From the NCBI GenBank assembly GCA_017453125.1, contig JAFTKS010000019.1, forward strand, positions 1 through 64,000: a stretch of DNA of 64,000 nt, read 5' to 3'. The DNA comes from Clostridia bacterium (GTDB lineage: Bacteria; Bacillota; Clostridia; Christensenellales; UBA1242). Positions 1-10,964 of this stretch are shown one piece after another. Positions within the stretch are counted from its first letter, which is position 1. Every line of letters begins with the position of its first letter. Under the pieces are notes generated by a model, which did not search any database, had not been told where the DNA came from, and worked only from the letters and a program-made list of their open reading frames with translations. Position numbers and translations under genes: made by a program.

Positions 1-144
1 GAACAATATATGAACAAAGAAGCAATTATTGAATATCACAAAATAATGAATACTTTTGAAATCATAATTGATGCAATGAAATGTGTACAATATAAACACG
101 ACAATTATGATTTTGATACAATAATAAAAAAGGAGGATATTTTT

Positions 145-810
145 ATGGAAAAAACTAAAAAGATTTTGACTATTTCAACTATTGTTGCTACTTGTTTGAC
201 TTCTCTTCTTTTGATACTTGCTTTGTTTAAAGTTAATGTTTTAGGTGAAAAGAATTGGAGTATGATTATTACTCTTGCTTGCCTTGCAGTAGGTGGTTTC
301 TTTGTGATTAATAGTTTAAATATGGTTGATAGGAATGCGATGCTTGGCTGGGTGTCTCTTGGAATGATTGCTGTCTCTGTATTTTTAATTATTTTATCTA
401 CTTGGGTGTCAATTCAAGGAAACTTATTTATTCGAATCACTTCTTCATTAGGATTGTTGTCGGTTTTGTTTAATATCATAGTTTCTGCAGGACTTGATTT
501 GGGTAGGTCAAATTTGGTAATACAAATTATTGTGTTTTTAATCGTTGGGGTTACAGATATAATTGCAACACTTGGAATTTTTGGTGCGATTAACCTTGCT
601 AAAATTATACTTGTATTTATTACTTTGATAATTTTGAGTATTGTTGGTGTTATTGTTTTAAAAGTCTTGGCGAAGAAAAGAATGGGTGATTTGCTAAAAC
701 AAGAAAAAGATATGGTTAAAATATCTAAACAAGAATATGAAGTTTTGATAGATAAGGCAAAAAAGTATGATGAAATGATTTCAAAAATTCAAGCAAGCAA
801 GTCTGAATAG
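145..810 (+). CDS. Multi-pass membrane protein with C-terminal charged tail, unknown function
   Basis: The protein has 221 residues. About six hydrophobic segments fill residues 5-180, the first being the stretch containing TIVATCLTSLLLILALF. The last 40 residues are Lys/Glu rich and probably form a short cytoplasmic coiled coil. I start it at the ATG at 145 because an exact AGGAGG lies at 131-136. The frame stays open upstream to about position 10, but that part lacks a ribosome site and reads like chance sequence. A bidirectional terminator follows. I do not recognise the family; the topology suggests an integral membrane protein of about 24 kDa. Confidence 0.7.
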   Translation: MEKTKKILTISTIVATCLTSLLLILALFKVNVLGEKNWSMIITLACLAVGGFFVINSLNMVDRNAMLGWVSLGMIAVSVFLIILSTWVSIQGNLFIRITSSLGLLSVLFNIIVSAGLDLGRSNLVIQIIVFLIVGVTDIIATLGIFGAINLAKIILVFITLIILSIVGVIVLKVLAKKRMGDLLKQEKDMVKISKQEYEVLIDKAKKYDEMISKIQASKSE

Positions 811-824
811 TTTGGTATGTAAGA

Positions 825-862
825 AAAAAGGAATGCAAATTGATAATTGCATTCCTTTTTGT
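825..862. terminator. Bidirectional intrinsic terminator
   Basis: Perfect 12-bp inverted repeat (AAAGGAATGCAA at 827-838 and its complement at 847-858) with an A run on one side and a T run on the other. It separates the convergent membrane-protein gene and the gmk-like gene. Confidence 0.85.
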
Positions 863-1429
863 TTAAGCCGTATATTTGTTGATAAGTGACATAATTTGAT
901 TTACTGTGTTATCGATTTCTATGTTTTCTATAACATAATCAAAAAACATTGCATCTTTGATATAATTGTCATAGTCTTTGAGTCTAGCGTTCATACTTGA
1001 AAGGGGCTCGTTTCGATTGATAAGTCTTTCTCTTATGACTTCTTTTTCGCAAGTTAAGAAAATACCCAAGACTTGATCTCCATAAATCTCTTTTAATGCT
1101 TTGAGTCCATATTTATCGCAGTCCCTAAGTGCAATTTTTCCAGAATTTATAATTTCATCAAAGCTTGCTTTTCGCATTCCTCTATAAGTTCCGTGTCTAA
1201 TTGTGTGTTCGAATATTTCGCCAGATTGACGCATTTTTAGAAATTCTTCTTCAGATATGAACAAATAAGGATTTCCTTGTGATTCGTTTTCTCTCATTGG
1301 TCTAGTTGTTGCATTGATAGGGTGTGCAAATTTGTCTGGATATAATTCGATCAATCTATTAATTATAGTGTCTTTTCCAACTCCGCTAGGGCCTTCAATA
1401 ATTACAATGTTTTTTTTTGTTGTTGACAT
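863..1429 (-). CDS. gmk: Guanylate kinase family protein
   Basis: This 188-residue protein has the guanylate kinase fold signatures: P-loop GPSGVGKDT near residue 13, the TTRPMRENE GMP-binding segment near 41-49, and a lid with RLINRNE near 136. Gmk phosphorylates GMP to GDP. The usual P-loop is GPSGVGKGT and the usual GMP loop is TTR-x-PRxGE-x-x-G-x-x-Y. The family call is firm, but the Asp in the P-loop and the divergent GMP loop leave room for a second, specialised paralogue. The housekeeping gmk normally sits beside rpoZ, and rpoZ is elsewhere in this window without a gmk neighbour. It is cotranscribed 15 bp downstream of the GDPD-like gene. An AAGG ribosome site precedes the ATG. Confidence 0.75.
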   Translation of the reverse strand: MSTTKKNIVIIEGPSGVGKDTIINRLIELYPDKFAHPINATTRPMRENESQGNPYLFISEEEFLKMRQSGEIFEHTIRHGTYRGMRKASFDEIINSGKIALRDCDKYGLKALKEIYGDQVLGIFLTCEKEVIRERLINRNEPLSSMNARLKDYDNYIKDAMFFDYVIENIEIDNTVNQIMSLINKYTA

Positions 1430-1444
1430 AGTGTACCTTCATTT

Positions 1445-2305
1445 TTAAATAGTTGGTGTAAAGTTTTTGAATATAATGTTGTCGCAATGTCCTGCAAGTT
1501 TGATATATTGATTTTGATTGTTTAAAGTATAAGCAATAATTCCCACAGGCTTATATTTTTCAACGATAGAATTAGGTAGGAGTTCGTGAGAATATGCAAT
1601 AAAGTCTGCTTGGGTGATTTTGTAGTACTTTAGTTTCTTCAATTTTCTTGTTTTTATAGAACCATAAAGTTTTTCTTTGAAGTTCCCGCTTTTAAGAATT
1701 CTAGTTATGTATGGGTAGTTTTTGTAAAAATACTCTAGTGTAAACGGATTGATACTCATAATTGCAATATTATTATAGCAGTCATATTTGGCGATATAAT
1801 TTTGAATTATTGCAAGGACTTTGCTTTCAAATTTTTCAATCATTCCATCATTTAGTATTTCTATGATTACTTGAGTGCGGTTTGCTATAAATTCTAGGGA
1901 TTCTTCAAGTGTAGGTATTTTCTCTTCTTTTTCGTTAAGATTAAGTTGTTTGAGATCGCTTAATTGTAGGGTTTTGATGTATCCGCTTGTATTTGGAATT
2001 ATTTTTGAAAGATTTTGATGTGCAAAGCAAACAATACTTTCGTCGTCTAGCATTTGAACAGGAATTGTGATAACATAGTTGTTGTCGATTGCTTTTTGAT
2101 ACGCTGATAGTGTATTGGGTGTGGCATTTTCATCAATTTGTCCGCAACAAGAAATGTATTTGTCGACAATCCAATAATTACCACAAGTATCAAAATAGTT
2201 TTCATCAAGTCTTAATTTATGTAGACTTTTTGTTTCAATTGCATTATCTATTATTTTTTTATATTCGTCGAAGCTAAGTGCTCGATTGTTATCGATTTTT
2301 TTCAT
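1445..2305 (-). CDS. Degenerate glycerophosphodiester phosphodiesterase-like protein
   Basis: The 286-residue protein follows the GDPD TIM-barrel layout. ENATPNTLSAYQKAI (about 58-72) matches the family block ENT-x-x-AF-x-x-A, MLDDESIVCFAHQ (about 84-96) matches the block TkDgxxVvxHD, and TLEESLEFI matches the P-T-L-E-E-x-L block. The catalytic positions are altered: the leading HRG is CGQ, the paired acidic residues that bind metal read TIPVQ, and the HD of the third block is HQ. It is probably not an active phosphodiesterase. It may be a pseudoenzyme or a binding protein. It is the first gene of a two-gene unit with the gmk-like gene. Confidence 0.55.
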   Translation of the reverse strand: MKKIDNNRALSFDEYKKIIDNAIETKSLHKLRLDENYFDTCGNYWIVDKYISCCGQIDENATPNTLSAYQKAIDNNYVITIPVQMLDDESIVCFAHQNLSKIIPNTSGYIKTLQLSDLKQLNLNEKEEKIPTLEESLEFIANRTQVIIEILNDGMIEKFESKVLAIIQNYIAKYDCYNNIAIMSINPFTLEYFYKNYPYITRILKSGNFKEKLYGSIKTRKLKKLKYYKITQADFIAYSHELLPNSIVEKYKPVGIIAYTLNNQNQYIKLAGHCDNIIFKNFTPTI

Positions 2306-2481
2306 ATATTAACCTTTGTTGATTTTGCATAACTGCAAAGGGATTTTTTATAATTTTATGTGTTATTAGTAAATAATTTTATATATTTTATCAAAAAAAC
2401 TTTTTTTTAAAAAGTGTTTTAGTTATATTTCTACAATTTTTTTAAATTTTAAGTTAATAAAAGCAAAGTTTTTAAAATTTA

Positions 2482-2510
2482 TTGATTAAAATTAATTAAT
2501 CTTATATACT
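2482..2510 (+). promoter_or_regulatory. Sigma-A-type promoter for lepA-hemW
   Basis: TTGATT at 2482-2487 and TATACT at 2505-2510 are separated by 17 bp, 31 bp before the lepA start. The rest of the intergenic stretch 2306-2540 is very AT-rich and shows nothing else I can support. Confidence 0.65.
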
Positions 2511-2540
2511 TATATGTAATTATAAATTGGAGATAAATCT

Positions 2541-4337
2541 ATGTCGAGACAAAAAAATATTAGAAATTTCTGTATTGTTGCTCATATTGATCACGGAAAA
2601 AGCACTCTTGCAGATAGACTTCTAGAAGAAACAGGAACTGTTGCAAAACGTGATTTGACAGAACAATTGTTGGATAGTATGGATATTGAAAAAGAAAGAG
2701 GTATTACAATTAAACTTACACCAACTACTATGAAATATTCTGAAGATGGTGTTGATTATGAATTGAATCTTATCGATACTCCTGGGCACGTTGACTTTAC
2801 TTATGAGGTGTCAAGGTCTCTTACTGCGTGCGAGGGTGCTATTCTTATTGTTGATGCTACTCAAGGGGTTGAGGCTCAGACTCTTGCAAATGTATATCTT
2901 GCAATTGAGAATGATTTGGAAATTTTGCCTGTTATCAATAAGATTGATTTGCCTAGTGCGGATATTGAAAAAACAAAACGAGAAATTGAAGATGTAATAG
3001 GTATTCCTTGTGATAACGTGCCTTGTGTTAGTGCAAAATGCGGAACAAATATTGCCGATGTTTTGAAAGAAGTGGTAAAGTCGTTTCCTTGTCCAAAAGG
3101 AGATGAAGATAAGCCATTAAAAGCCCTTATTTTTGATAGTTATTATGATAACTTTAAGGGTGCGGTATGTCTTGTTAGAATTGTTGATGGGAGTGTGAAA
3201 AAAGGCTCAAAAATCAAGTTTTGGACAACTGGTAATACTTATGATGTTACTGAAGTGGGAGTGTTTACACCAAGACTAACAGAAAAAAATGAATTACTTG
3301 CAGGTAACGTTGGATATATTTGTGCTAGCATTAAAAATGTTAGTGAAACAAAAGTGGGTGATACAATAACATCTGCAGAGACTCCTTGTAATGAACCTCT
3401 TGCTGGTTATAAAGAAGTCAAGCCAGTTGTATTTAGTGGGGTATTTTGTGTTGAGGGAGATAAGTACAACGATTTGAAAGATGCTCTTGAAAAACTTAAG
3501 TTGAATGACGCCTCTCTCGAGTACGTGCCAGAAGTGTCTCAGGCTTTGGGTTTTGGTTTTAGATGTGGCTTTTTAGGTCTTCTTCATATGGAAATTATTC
3601 AAGAAAGATTGGAGAGAGAATTTGATTTAGACTTGATTACAACTGCGCCAACTGTAAATTATAGAATTACCAAAACCAATGGTGAGGTATTAGATATCAG
3701 TAATCCTGCAGATATGCCTGAAACTCAAGCAATTGCTCGAATGGAAGAACCAATGGTAAAGGTTAATATCTTTACTCCTCCTGATTATGTTGGGGAACTT
3801 ATGAAACTTTGCCAAGAAAAGAGAGGAATTCATCTTGACCTTCAATATATAGATACAAGTAGATGTCAGTTGATTTATAAGATGCCATTGAACGAAATTG
3901 TCTTTGATTTCTTTGATCAATTAAAATCAAGGTCTAGGGGATATGCAAGTCTTGATTATGACTTGATTGGATATGAGGATAGTGATCTTGTTAAACTTGA
4001 TATCCTTCTTAATGGTGAAGTCTGTGATGCGTTGAGCCTTATTGTTCATAAAGAAAAGGCTTATCAAAGAGGTAGGGCAATTGCGGAAAAGTTGAAAGAT
4101 GTTATCCCAAGACAACTTTTTGAAATTCCAATTCAAGCTGCTGTTGGAAATAAAGTTATAGCAAGAGAAACTATAAAAGCGCTAAGAAAAGACGTTTTAG
4201 CTAAATGTTATGGCGGAGACATTACAAGAAAAAGAAAACTTCTTGAGAAACAAAAAAGAGGTAAAAAGAGAATGAGAAGAATTGGTTCGGTTGAAATTCC
4301 GAGCGAGGCGTTTATCTCAATTCTAAAAATTGATTAA
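2541..4337 (+). CDS. lepA: Elongation factor 4 (LepA), ribosome back-translocase GTPase
   Basis: The 598-residue length is normal for LepA. The translational GTPase motifs are clear: G1 HIDHGKST at about 16-23, G3 DTPGHVDF at about 79-86, and G4 NKID at about 133-136. EF-G-like domains II, III and V and the LepA-specific C-terminal domain (FISILKID end) follow. EF4 binds stalled or mis-translocated ribosomes and promotes back-translocation. The ribosome site GGAGAT precedes the ATG. hemW follows almost directly, a common Bacillota arrangement (lepA-hemW-hrcA-grpE-dnaK-dnaJ). Confidence 0.97.
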   Translation: MSRQKNIRNFCIVAHIDHGKSTLADRLLEETGTVAKRDLTEQLLDSMDIEKERGITIKLTPTTMKYSEDGVDYELNLIDTPGHVDFTYEVSRSLTACEGAILIVDATQGVEAQTLANVYLAIENDLEILPVINKIDLPSADIEKTKREIEDVIGIPCDNVPCVSAKCGTNIADVLKEVVKSFPCPKGDEDKPLKALIFDSYYDNFKGAVCLVRIVDGSVKKGSKIKFWTTGNTYDVTEVGVFTPRLTEKNELLAGNVGYICASIKNVSETKVGDTITSAETPCNEPLAGYKEVKPVVFSGVFCVEGDKYNDLKDALEKLKLNDASLEYVPEVSQALGFGFRCGFLGLLHMEIIQERLEREFDLDLITTAPTVNYRITKTNGEVLDISNPADMPETQAIARMEEPMVKVNIFTPPDYVGELMKLCQEKRGIHLDLQYIDTSRCQLIYKMPLNEIVFDFFDQLKSRSRGYASLDYDLIGYEDSDLVKLDILLNGEVCDALSLIVHKEKAYQRGRAIAEKLKDVIPRQLFEIPIQAAVGNKVIARETIKALRKDVLAKCYGGDITRKRKLLEKQKRGKKRMRRIGSVEIPSEAFISILKID

Positions 4338-4338
4338 T

Positions 4339-5469
4339 ATGGATAAAATAGGAATTTATGTTCATTTTCCATTCTGTGTTAAAAAATGCAATTATTGTAA
4401 TTTTAATTCTTATGCCAATAAAAATGATATGCAACTCAAATATTTTCAAGCATTACTTAGTGAAATTGCTATGTATAAGAATGAAAAAGTAGAAGTTGAT
4501 ACAATTTTTATTGGTGGTGGAACACCTAGTGTAATGTTTGATGGGGCTGTATCTACGGTAATTTCTGAGATAAGAAAAAACTTTAAAGTTTTGGAAAGTG
4601 CTGAGATTACTATTGAGGCAAATCCTAATTCGATTACAAAAACCAAAATTCAAGAATGGAAAGAATGCGGTGTTAATAGAGTAAGTATTGGATTGCAGTC
4701 TGCAAATGCAAATACCCTAAAACTTTTGGGAAGGACACATACAAGACAAGATTATATTCAAGCAATCAAAGATGTGCAATCGGCGGGTATACATAATGTA
4801 AATACCGATTGTCTGATAGGATTGCCAAGGCAAAAATTATCAGATGTTCGAAGAATGCTTGGGCTGGTGACCAAGTTGGATTGTTCTCATATTAGTGTTT
4901 ATTCTTTGATTCTTGAAGAAGATACTCCATTGTTTCATATGGTTAATTCTAGACAAGTCAAACTACCAAAGGAAGAAAAAGTACTTGGTATGTACAATTT
5001 TGCTAATAAGTTTTTGAATGAAAAGGGTTTTGTTAGATACGAGGTAAGTAACTTTTCAAAAGATGGTTTTGAGTGTAAGCACAACCTAAATACGTGGAAA
5101 ATGCATAGTTATTTGGGGTTTGGTGCAGGTGCACACGGATTCTTTAATAACAAACGATATTCCAATGTTGAAACTATTGAAGATTATATTAGGATTATTA
5201 ATATATCCCAAAAGCCTATAAAAGAAACCGAAAAATTAACAAAAACGCAGATGTATGAAGAATTTGTAATGCTAGGACTAAGAACAAAATTTGGAATTAA
5301 TATTAAACATATTCAAGAAATATTTGGAATAGATATCTTGAAAAAATATGCTGAAAAAATTACTTATTTTAAAAAATTAGGATTTGTTGATATTGAGAAT
5401 GGTAATTTGTTTGTAACAGATGAGGGAATGCCTGTTTTAAATAAAATTATTCTTGAATTAGTGACTTAA
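4339..5469 (+). CDS. hemW: Radical SAM heme chaperone HemW
   Basis: The protein has 376 residues. The radical SAM cluster motif CVKKCNYC (CxxxCxxC) lies at about residues 13-20, GGGTP near 56, and the HemN-type C-terminal domain follows. HemW proteins bind heme and deliver it to target enzymes; they were formerly annotated as oxygen-independent coproporphyrinogen III oxidase. I use the ATG at 4339, one base after the lepA stop, rather than the in-frame TTG at 4330 inside lepA, because MDKIGIYVHFPFC is the usual family start. A terminator follows. Confidence 0.92.
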   Translation: MDKIGIYVHFPFCVKKCNYCNFNSYANKNDMQLKYFQALLSEIAMYKNEKVEVDTIFIGGGTPSVMFDGAVSTVISEIRKNFKVLESAEITIEANPNSITKTKIQEWKECGVNRVSIGLQSANANTLKLLGRTHTRQDYIQAIKDVQSAGIHNVNTDCLIGLPRQKLSDVRRMLGLVTKLDCSHISVYSLILEEDTPLFHMVNSRQVKLPKEEKVLGMYNFANKFLNEKGFVRYEVSNFSKDGFECKHNLNTWKMHSYLGFGAGAHGFFNNKRYSNVETIEDYIRIINISQKPIKETEKLTKTQMYEEFVMLGLRTKFGINIKHIQEIFGIDILKKYAEKITYFKKLGFVDIENGNLFVTDEGMPVLNKIILELVT

Positions 5470-5515
5470 TGCAATAATATATTCATACTACAATATTTTT
5501 AATTGAACAGATTAC

Positions 5516-5546
5516 AAAAAAAATGACTCAAATCGAGTCATTTTTT
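5516..5546. terminator. Bidirectional terminator after hemW
   Basis: AAATGACTC at 5521-5529 pairs with GAGTCATTT at 5535-5543, flanked by A and T runs. It lies between convergent hemW and the xre gene. Confidence 0.85.
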
Positions 5547-5571
5547 ACATTTAAAATAAAATTATAAATAG

Positions 5572-5772
5572 TTAGAATAATATATCATCAATAGATTCGT
5601 TAAAAATTTCTGAAATTTTTACTAACATTTCAATACTAGGTTCGCAAATGGATTTTTCCCAAGCGCTGATTGTTCGAAAATTAACATTCAATTTTTCTGC
5701 TAGGGCTTTTTGAGATAGGTTATTTTCTATGCGTAATCTTTTTAAGTTGTCTGCTAATATTATTTTTTTCAT
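5572..5772 (-). CDS. XRE-family helix-turn-helix regulator
   Basis: The 66-residue protein is a single Cro/C1-type HTH domain. Residues 5-62 hold LRIENNLSQKALAEKLNV followed by RTISAWEKSICEPSIEMLVKI, the standard five-helix pattern. It has no effector domain. It is divergent from a second small HTH-like gene at 5869, with a perfect palindrome between them, which suggests autoregulation. Confidence 0.85.
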   Translation of the reverse strand: MKKIILADNLKRLRIENNLSQKALAEKLNVNFRTISAWEKSICEPSIEMLVKISEIFNESIDDILF

Positions 5773-5811
5773 ATTTTTATTTTACCAAGTTTATTGGAAA
5801 TATTCTTAACG

Positions 5812-5828
5812 TTCCAAATTTTTTGGAA
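5812..5828. promoter_or_regulatory. Candidate operator palindrome for the divergent HTH pair
   Basis: TTCCAAA-TTT-TTTGGAA is a perfect 17-bp palindrome in the 96-bp gap between the divergent HTH genes. Two direct copies of AATAAGGAATAT follow at 5838-5849 and 5856-5867, the second overlapping the ribosome site of the right-hand gene. These are natural candidate binding sites for the XRE protein; binding is inferred. Confidence 0.5.
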
Positions 5829-5868
5829 TATAATTTAAATAAGGAATATGGTTTGAATAAGGAATATT

Positions 5869-6057
5869 ATGAATTCACTAAAAATTATAGAATATATGAG
5901 GGAGCATAAATTAAGTAAATGTGATTTTTGCAAATTATGCGAAATAGATATACAAACATTAGATGAAATTGTGTATTTTGGCAAGTATGATAATCAAACA
6001 TTAGAAAAGATTGCCACAAAATTAAATATTAATTATTATCAATTTTTTATATATTAA
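5869..6057 (+). CDS. Small HTH-like protein, partner of the divergent XRE regulator
   Basis: The 62-residue protein reads as a degenerate XRE-type HTH: LSKCDFCKLCEIDIQTLDEIV is the helix-turn-helix part and TLEKIATKLNINYYQFFIY the closing helices. Cysteines at about 18, 21 and 24 are unusual for this fold. AAGG lies 6 bp before the ATG. The function is unknown; a DNA-binding antagonist or co-regulator of the divergent gene is possible. Confidence 0.6.
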   Translation: MNSLKIIEYMREHKLSKCDFCKLCEIDIQTLDEIVYFGKYDNQTLEKIATKLNINYYQFFIY

Positions 6058-6231
6058 TATTTATGAAATTTGATTCACTGGTATGGTTAGGCTAGTGAAT
6101 ATTTATTTTGTTATTTATATTATATAATAATACCTTATATATATAATTTTGTCGAATTTTGAGTATTCAAAAAATATTTTTTAAAAAAATTTTAAAATTT
6201 TGACATAAAACAATTGACTTTGGAATATAAC

Positions 6232-6273
6232 TATAATAGAATATGGTTAGCAGTCGATAGGTGAGAGTGCTAA
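6232..6273 (+). promoter_or_regulatory. CIRCE operator with -10 box for the hrcA operon
   Basis: TTAGCAGTC (6247-6255), nine bases, then GAGTGCTAA (6265-6273) is the CIRCE inverted repeat bound by HrcA, with one departure from the consensus TTAGCACTC arm. A TATAAT at 6232-6237 places CIRCE at the transcription start. No -35 box stands out at the normal distance: TTGACT at 6214 is too close and TTGACA at 6200 too far. This implies heat-inducible HrcA repression of the downstream operon. Confidence 0.92.
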
Positions 6274-6308
6274 CAATATAAAAAATTCATTGCTAACAAG
6301 GAGTGAAT

Positions 6309-7364
6309 GTGTCTGATAATTTTGTTATAAGTGATAGGAAAAAAGAAATTCTTATTAATGCTGTTGGAAATTACATAGACAATGCATTACCAATTACTAG
6401 CGGAAATGTTCAAAGTAGTGTGTTTACAACCTTGAGTTCTGCAACACTAAGAAATGAACTCAATGCACTAGAGGAAATGGGGTTTTTGAAACAATTACAT
6501 ACCTCGGGTGGTAGAATTCCTACTAGCAAAGGTTATAGGTTTTATGTCGAAACATTGTTAAAGTCAAGTAATTTTGATTCGGAAGTGGTAGACCTTATAA
6601 AGAATAAGTTCGTTGGAAGAAGTAATTTTATTCTAGATGTTGTTGATACGTTGGCAAAAAATGTGTGTGAAGTTCTCAAACTTCCTACGTTTATAGAAAT
6701 GCACAATTATGAGAATCTTACTCTAAAGAATATAAATATTATTCCGTTAATTACTGGGCAGGCTTTGGTTTTGGTTCAAACTGATGCTGGTATTATAAAT
6801 AATACGATTAATCTTTCGGGGCAAATTTCTGAGGATAATTGCAAAGATGCGAGTAAATTTCTGTCTTTGAATCTATGTAATAAAAAGATTAGTGATATTT
6901 TATCTAATATAGATTATTATAATGATTTATTTAAAAATCAAATTAAGTATTTTCAGGAGTTCTTCTCATTTATAGCAGATACTCTCAAGAATTATTCCTC
7001 AGGAAATTCTTTCAAAACACATTCGAATGTTACGGACTTATTGGAGAATACTGAATACAAAGATTTGGATTCGGCGAAAAAGTTCTTATCTCTTGTAGAG
7101 AATGAGAAAGAAATAACCAAAATTATCAAAAAGATTGATAATACAAGCAATAATGATATTGTTTATAGTATTGGCGAAGAAGGGTCAGATGATTATGATG
7201 ATTATAGTATAATCAAAGCTAATTATAGTCTGAAAAATGGTGTAGTTGCATCGATTGGTGTTGTTGGACCAAAAAGACTTGATTATTGCAGAATAGCATC
7301 TGCACTGAAATTTATAACTGAAGAAATTGCAGAGATTGATAAGCAAATGAATAAGGAGGAATAA
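6309..7364 (+). CDS. hrcA: Heat-inducible transcription repressor HrcA
   Basis: The 351-residue length is normal. The N-terminal winged helix holds SSATLRNELNALEEMGFLKQLHTSGGRIPTSKGYR-type sequence at about residues 37-75, the diagnostic HrcA block; the GAF-like dimerisation region follows. HrcA binds CIRCE and is kept active by GroE. I choose the GTG at 6309 because AAGGAG at 6298-6303 sits 5 bp before it; an in-frame GTG at 6303 overlaps that ribosome site. It is first in the hrcA-grpE-dnaK-dnaJ operon and so represses itself. Confidence 0.95.
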   Translation: MSDNFVISDRKKEILINAVGNYIDNALPITSGNVQSSVFTTLSSATLRNELNALEEMGFLKQLHTSGGRIPTSKGYRFYVETLLKSSNFDSEVVDLIKNKFVGRSNFILDVVDTLAKNVCEVLKLPTFIEMHNYENLTLKNINIIPLITGQALVLVQTDAGIINNTINLSGQISEDNCKDASKFLSLNLCNKKISDILSNIDYYNDLFKNQIKYFQEFFSFIADTLKNYSSGNSFKTHSNVTDLLENTEYKDLDSAKKFLSLVENEKEITKIIKKIDNTSNNDIVYSIGEEGSDDYDDYSIIKANYSLKNGVVASIGVVGPKRLDYCRIASALKFITEEIAEIDKQMNKEE

Positions 7365-7844
7365 ATGGCTGACAAGAAAGAAAAGAAAAAAGATATAGAA
7401 CCTCAAGTTGAGCAAGTCATAAGCAAAGAGGCGGAATATCTTGAACTTGCTCAAAGAATAAAGGCTGAATTTGAGAACTACAAAAAGAGAAATGCAGAAC
7501 TTTCTATTCAAAGTTTTGATAATGGTGTTGTTCATACAGTTGAGAAATTACTTCCTGCAATGGATAGTTTCAAGCAAGCAAAAGCAAGTATTACTGATGA
7601 GAATGTTATAAAAGGACTTGATTTGGTTTTGAATCAAATTCTTACAGCGTTTGAACAAATGGGTGTTACAAAAATTGAATGTGAAGGAAAGCTGTTTGAT
7701 CCTAATTATCATAACGCAGTACTCACAGGACAAGATGAATCAAAAGAAGATAATGCAATTTTGAATGAATTCCAAGAAGGATTCATATTCAAAAATGAAC
7801 GAGTAATAAGACATAGCGTCGTACAAATAAATAAAATTAATTAA
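7365..7844 (+). CDS. grpE: GrpE nucleotide exchange factor
   Basis: The 159-residue protein starts directly after the hrcA stop, with AGGAGG inside the end of hrcA. A charged N-terminus and helix (about 1-35) lead to the family block RIKAEFENYKKRN (about 32-44). The C-terminal beta domain includes GKLFDPNYHNAV. GrpE drives ADP release from DnaK. At 159 residues it is on the short side, with a reduced N-terminal tail. Confidence 0.95.
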   Translation: MADKKEKKKDIEPQVEQVISKEAEYLELAQRIKAEFENYKKRNAELSIQSFDNGVVHTVEKLLPAMDSFKQAKASITDENVIKGLDLVLNQILTAFEQMGVTKIECEGKLFDPNYHNAVLTGQDESKEDNAILNEFQEGFIFKNERVIRHSVVQINKIN

Positions 7845-9689
<1,845 letters not shown>

Positions 9690-9700
9690 GGACTGTTATA

Positions 9701-10834
9701 ATGGCAGATAAAAATTATTATGATATTCTCGGGGTTGGCAAAGATGCCAGCCCTGATGATATAAAATCGGCATATAGAAAATTAGCAAAAAAATATCACC
9801 CAGACATCAACAAAGAGGCTGGGGCAACTGAGAAATTCAAAGAAATTAATGAGGCATACGAGTGTCTATCTGATCCTCAGAAAAAGTCAAATTATGACCA
9901 ATTTGGATCGGCGTCTGGTCCTCAAGGCTTTGGTGGTTTCGGTGGTGGAGATTTCGGAGGCTTTGGTGGCTTTGGAGATTTTGGTGACCTAGGTGATATA
10001 TTTGGAAATATATTTGGAGGCTTTGGTGGTGGCTCTAGAGCATCACAGGCTCAAAGAGGAGAAGATTTGCAAGTGCAAATTACTCTTTCTTTTGAAGAGG
10101 CTGTGTTTGGTGTGACAAAAGAGATTCAAGTCCCTAGATATGAAAGTTGTTCTTCTTGTAGCGGAACTGGTGCAAAAAATGGCACAGAATATACAAAATG
10201 TACAGAATGTAATGGTACAGGTCAAGTAAGATATACAACCAATTCTATGTTCGGAAGGGTTGTCAAACAAGGTCCTTGCAAAACTTGTAATGGTACTGGA
10301 AAAGTCATTAGAGAAAAGTGTACAGATTGTAGTGGAAACGGCTATAAAAAGGTTAATTCTACAATCTCTGTTAAAGTTCCTGCAGGAATTGATGATGGTC
10401 AAGTTCTTACTATGAGAGGTAAGGGTAATTGTGGAAAACGAGGTGGAGAAGATGGAGACCTACATATCATTGTAAAGGTTAAAGAACACAATCTTCTTGT
10501 TAGAGATGGGTACGATCTTAGCCTTAAACTTTATGTTCCTTTCTATACTTTGCTTCTAGGAGGCGAAGTTGAGATTCCTCTTGCAAAGGGCACGACAACT
10601 CTCAAAATTCCAGAACTTACTCAATCAAATACTGTATTCAAACTTAGAGGCAAGGGTATCAAATATCTCAATAGAGAAACTTATGGAAATCTTGAGGTTA
10701 CAGTTATTGCAGAAACACCAAAGACGCTCTCAAAAGCAGATAAGAAAGTTTTATCATCGTTGAAGGATTCAATCAAAGTTGATAGCTTTGGTAGATACAA
10801 AGATTATCTTAAAGATTTGAAAAATATAGATTAA
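9701..10834 (+). CDS. dnaJ: Chaperone DnaJ (Hsp40)
   Basis: The 377-residue protein is a complete class I DnaJ. The J domain has HPD at about 33-35, a Gly/Phe-rich linker spans about 66-112, and four zinc motifs CSSCSGTG, CTECNGTG, CKTCNGTG and CTDCSGNG lie at about 147-220, followed by the C-terminal peptide-binding domains. It stimulates DnaK ATPase and delivers clients. It ends the hrcA operon and is followed by a terminator. Confidence 0.98.
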   Translation: MADKNYYDILGVGKDASPDDIKSAYRKLAKKYHPDINKEAGATEKFKEINEAYECLSDPQKKSNYDQFGSASGPQGFGGFGGGDFGGFGGFGDFGDLGDIFGNIFGGFGGGSRASQAQRGEDLQVQITLSFEEAVFGVTKEIQVPRYESCSSCSGTGAKNGTEYTKCTECNGTGQVRYTTNSMFGRVVKQGPCKTCNGTGKVIREKCTDCSGNGYKKVNSTISVKVPAGIDDGQVLTMRGKGNCGKRGGEDGDLHIIVKVKEHNLLVRDGYDLSLKLYVPFYTLLLGGEVEIPLAKGTTTLKIPELTQSNTVFKLRGKGIKYLNRETYGNLEVTVIAETPKTLSKADKKVLSSLKDSIKVDSFGRYKDYLKDLKNID

Positions 10835-10840
10835 AACATG

Positions 10841-10873
10841 AAAAGAATTAGGCAATGTTTCTAATTCTTTTTT
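10841..10873 (+). terminator. Terminator of the hrcA-dnaJ operon
   Basis: AAAAGAATTAG at 10841-10851 and its perfect complement at 10861-10871, followed by Ts. Confidence 0.85.
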
Positions 10874-10964
10874 ATGTGTTATTTCATTATATAGGTATTG
10901 AAATTATTCTTTTTATATGATAAAATATCATCGATAATATAAATTGGGGATGGGATTAATAATT

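Noticed and set aside
10-144. N-terminal extension of the first membrane protein
   Set aside because: The frame is open, but AGGAGG directly before the ATG at 145 and the change in composition mark 145 as the start.
6200-6237. Complete -35/-10 promoter for hrcA
   Set aside because: TATAAT is clear, but both TTGAC-type boxes lie at wrong distances (12 and about 26 bp), so I report only the -10 and CIRCE.
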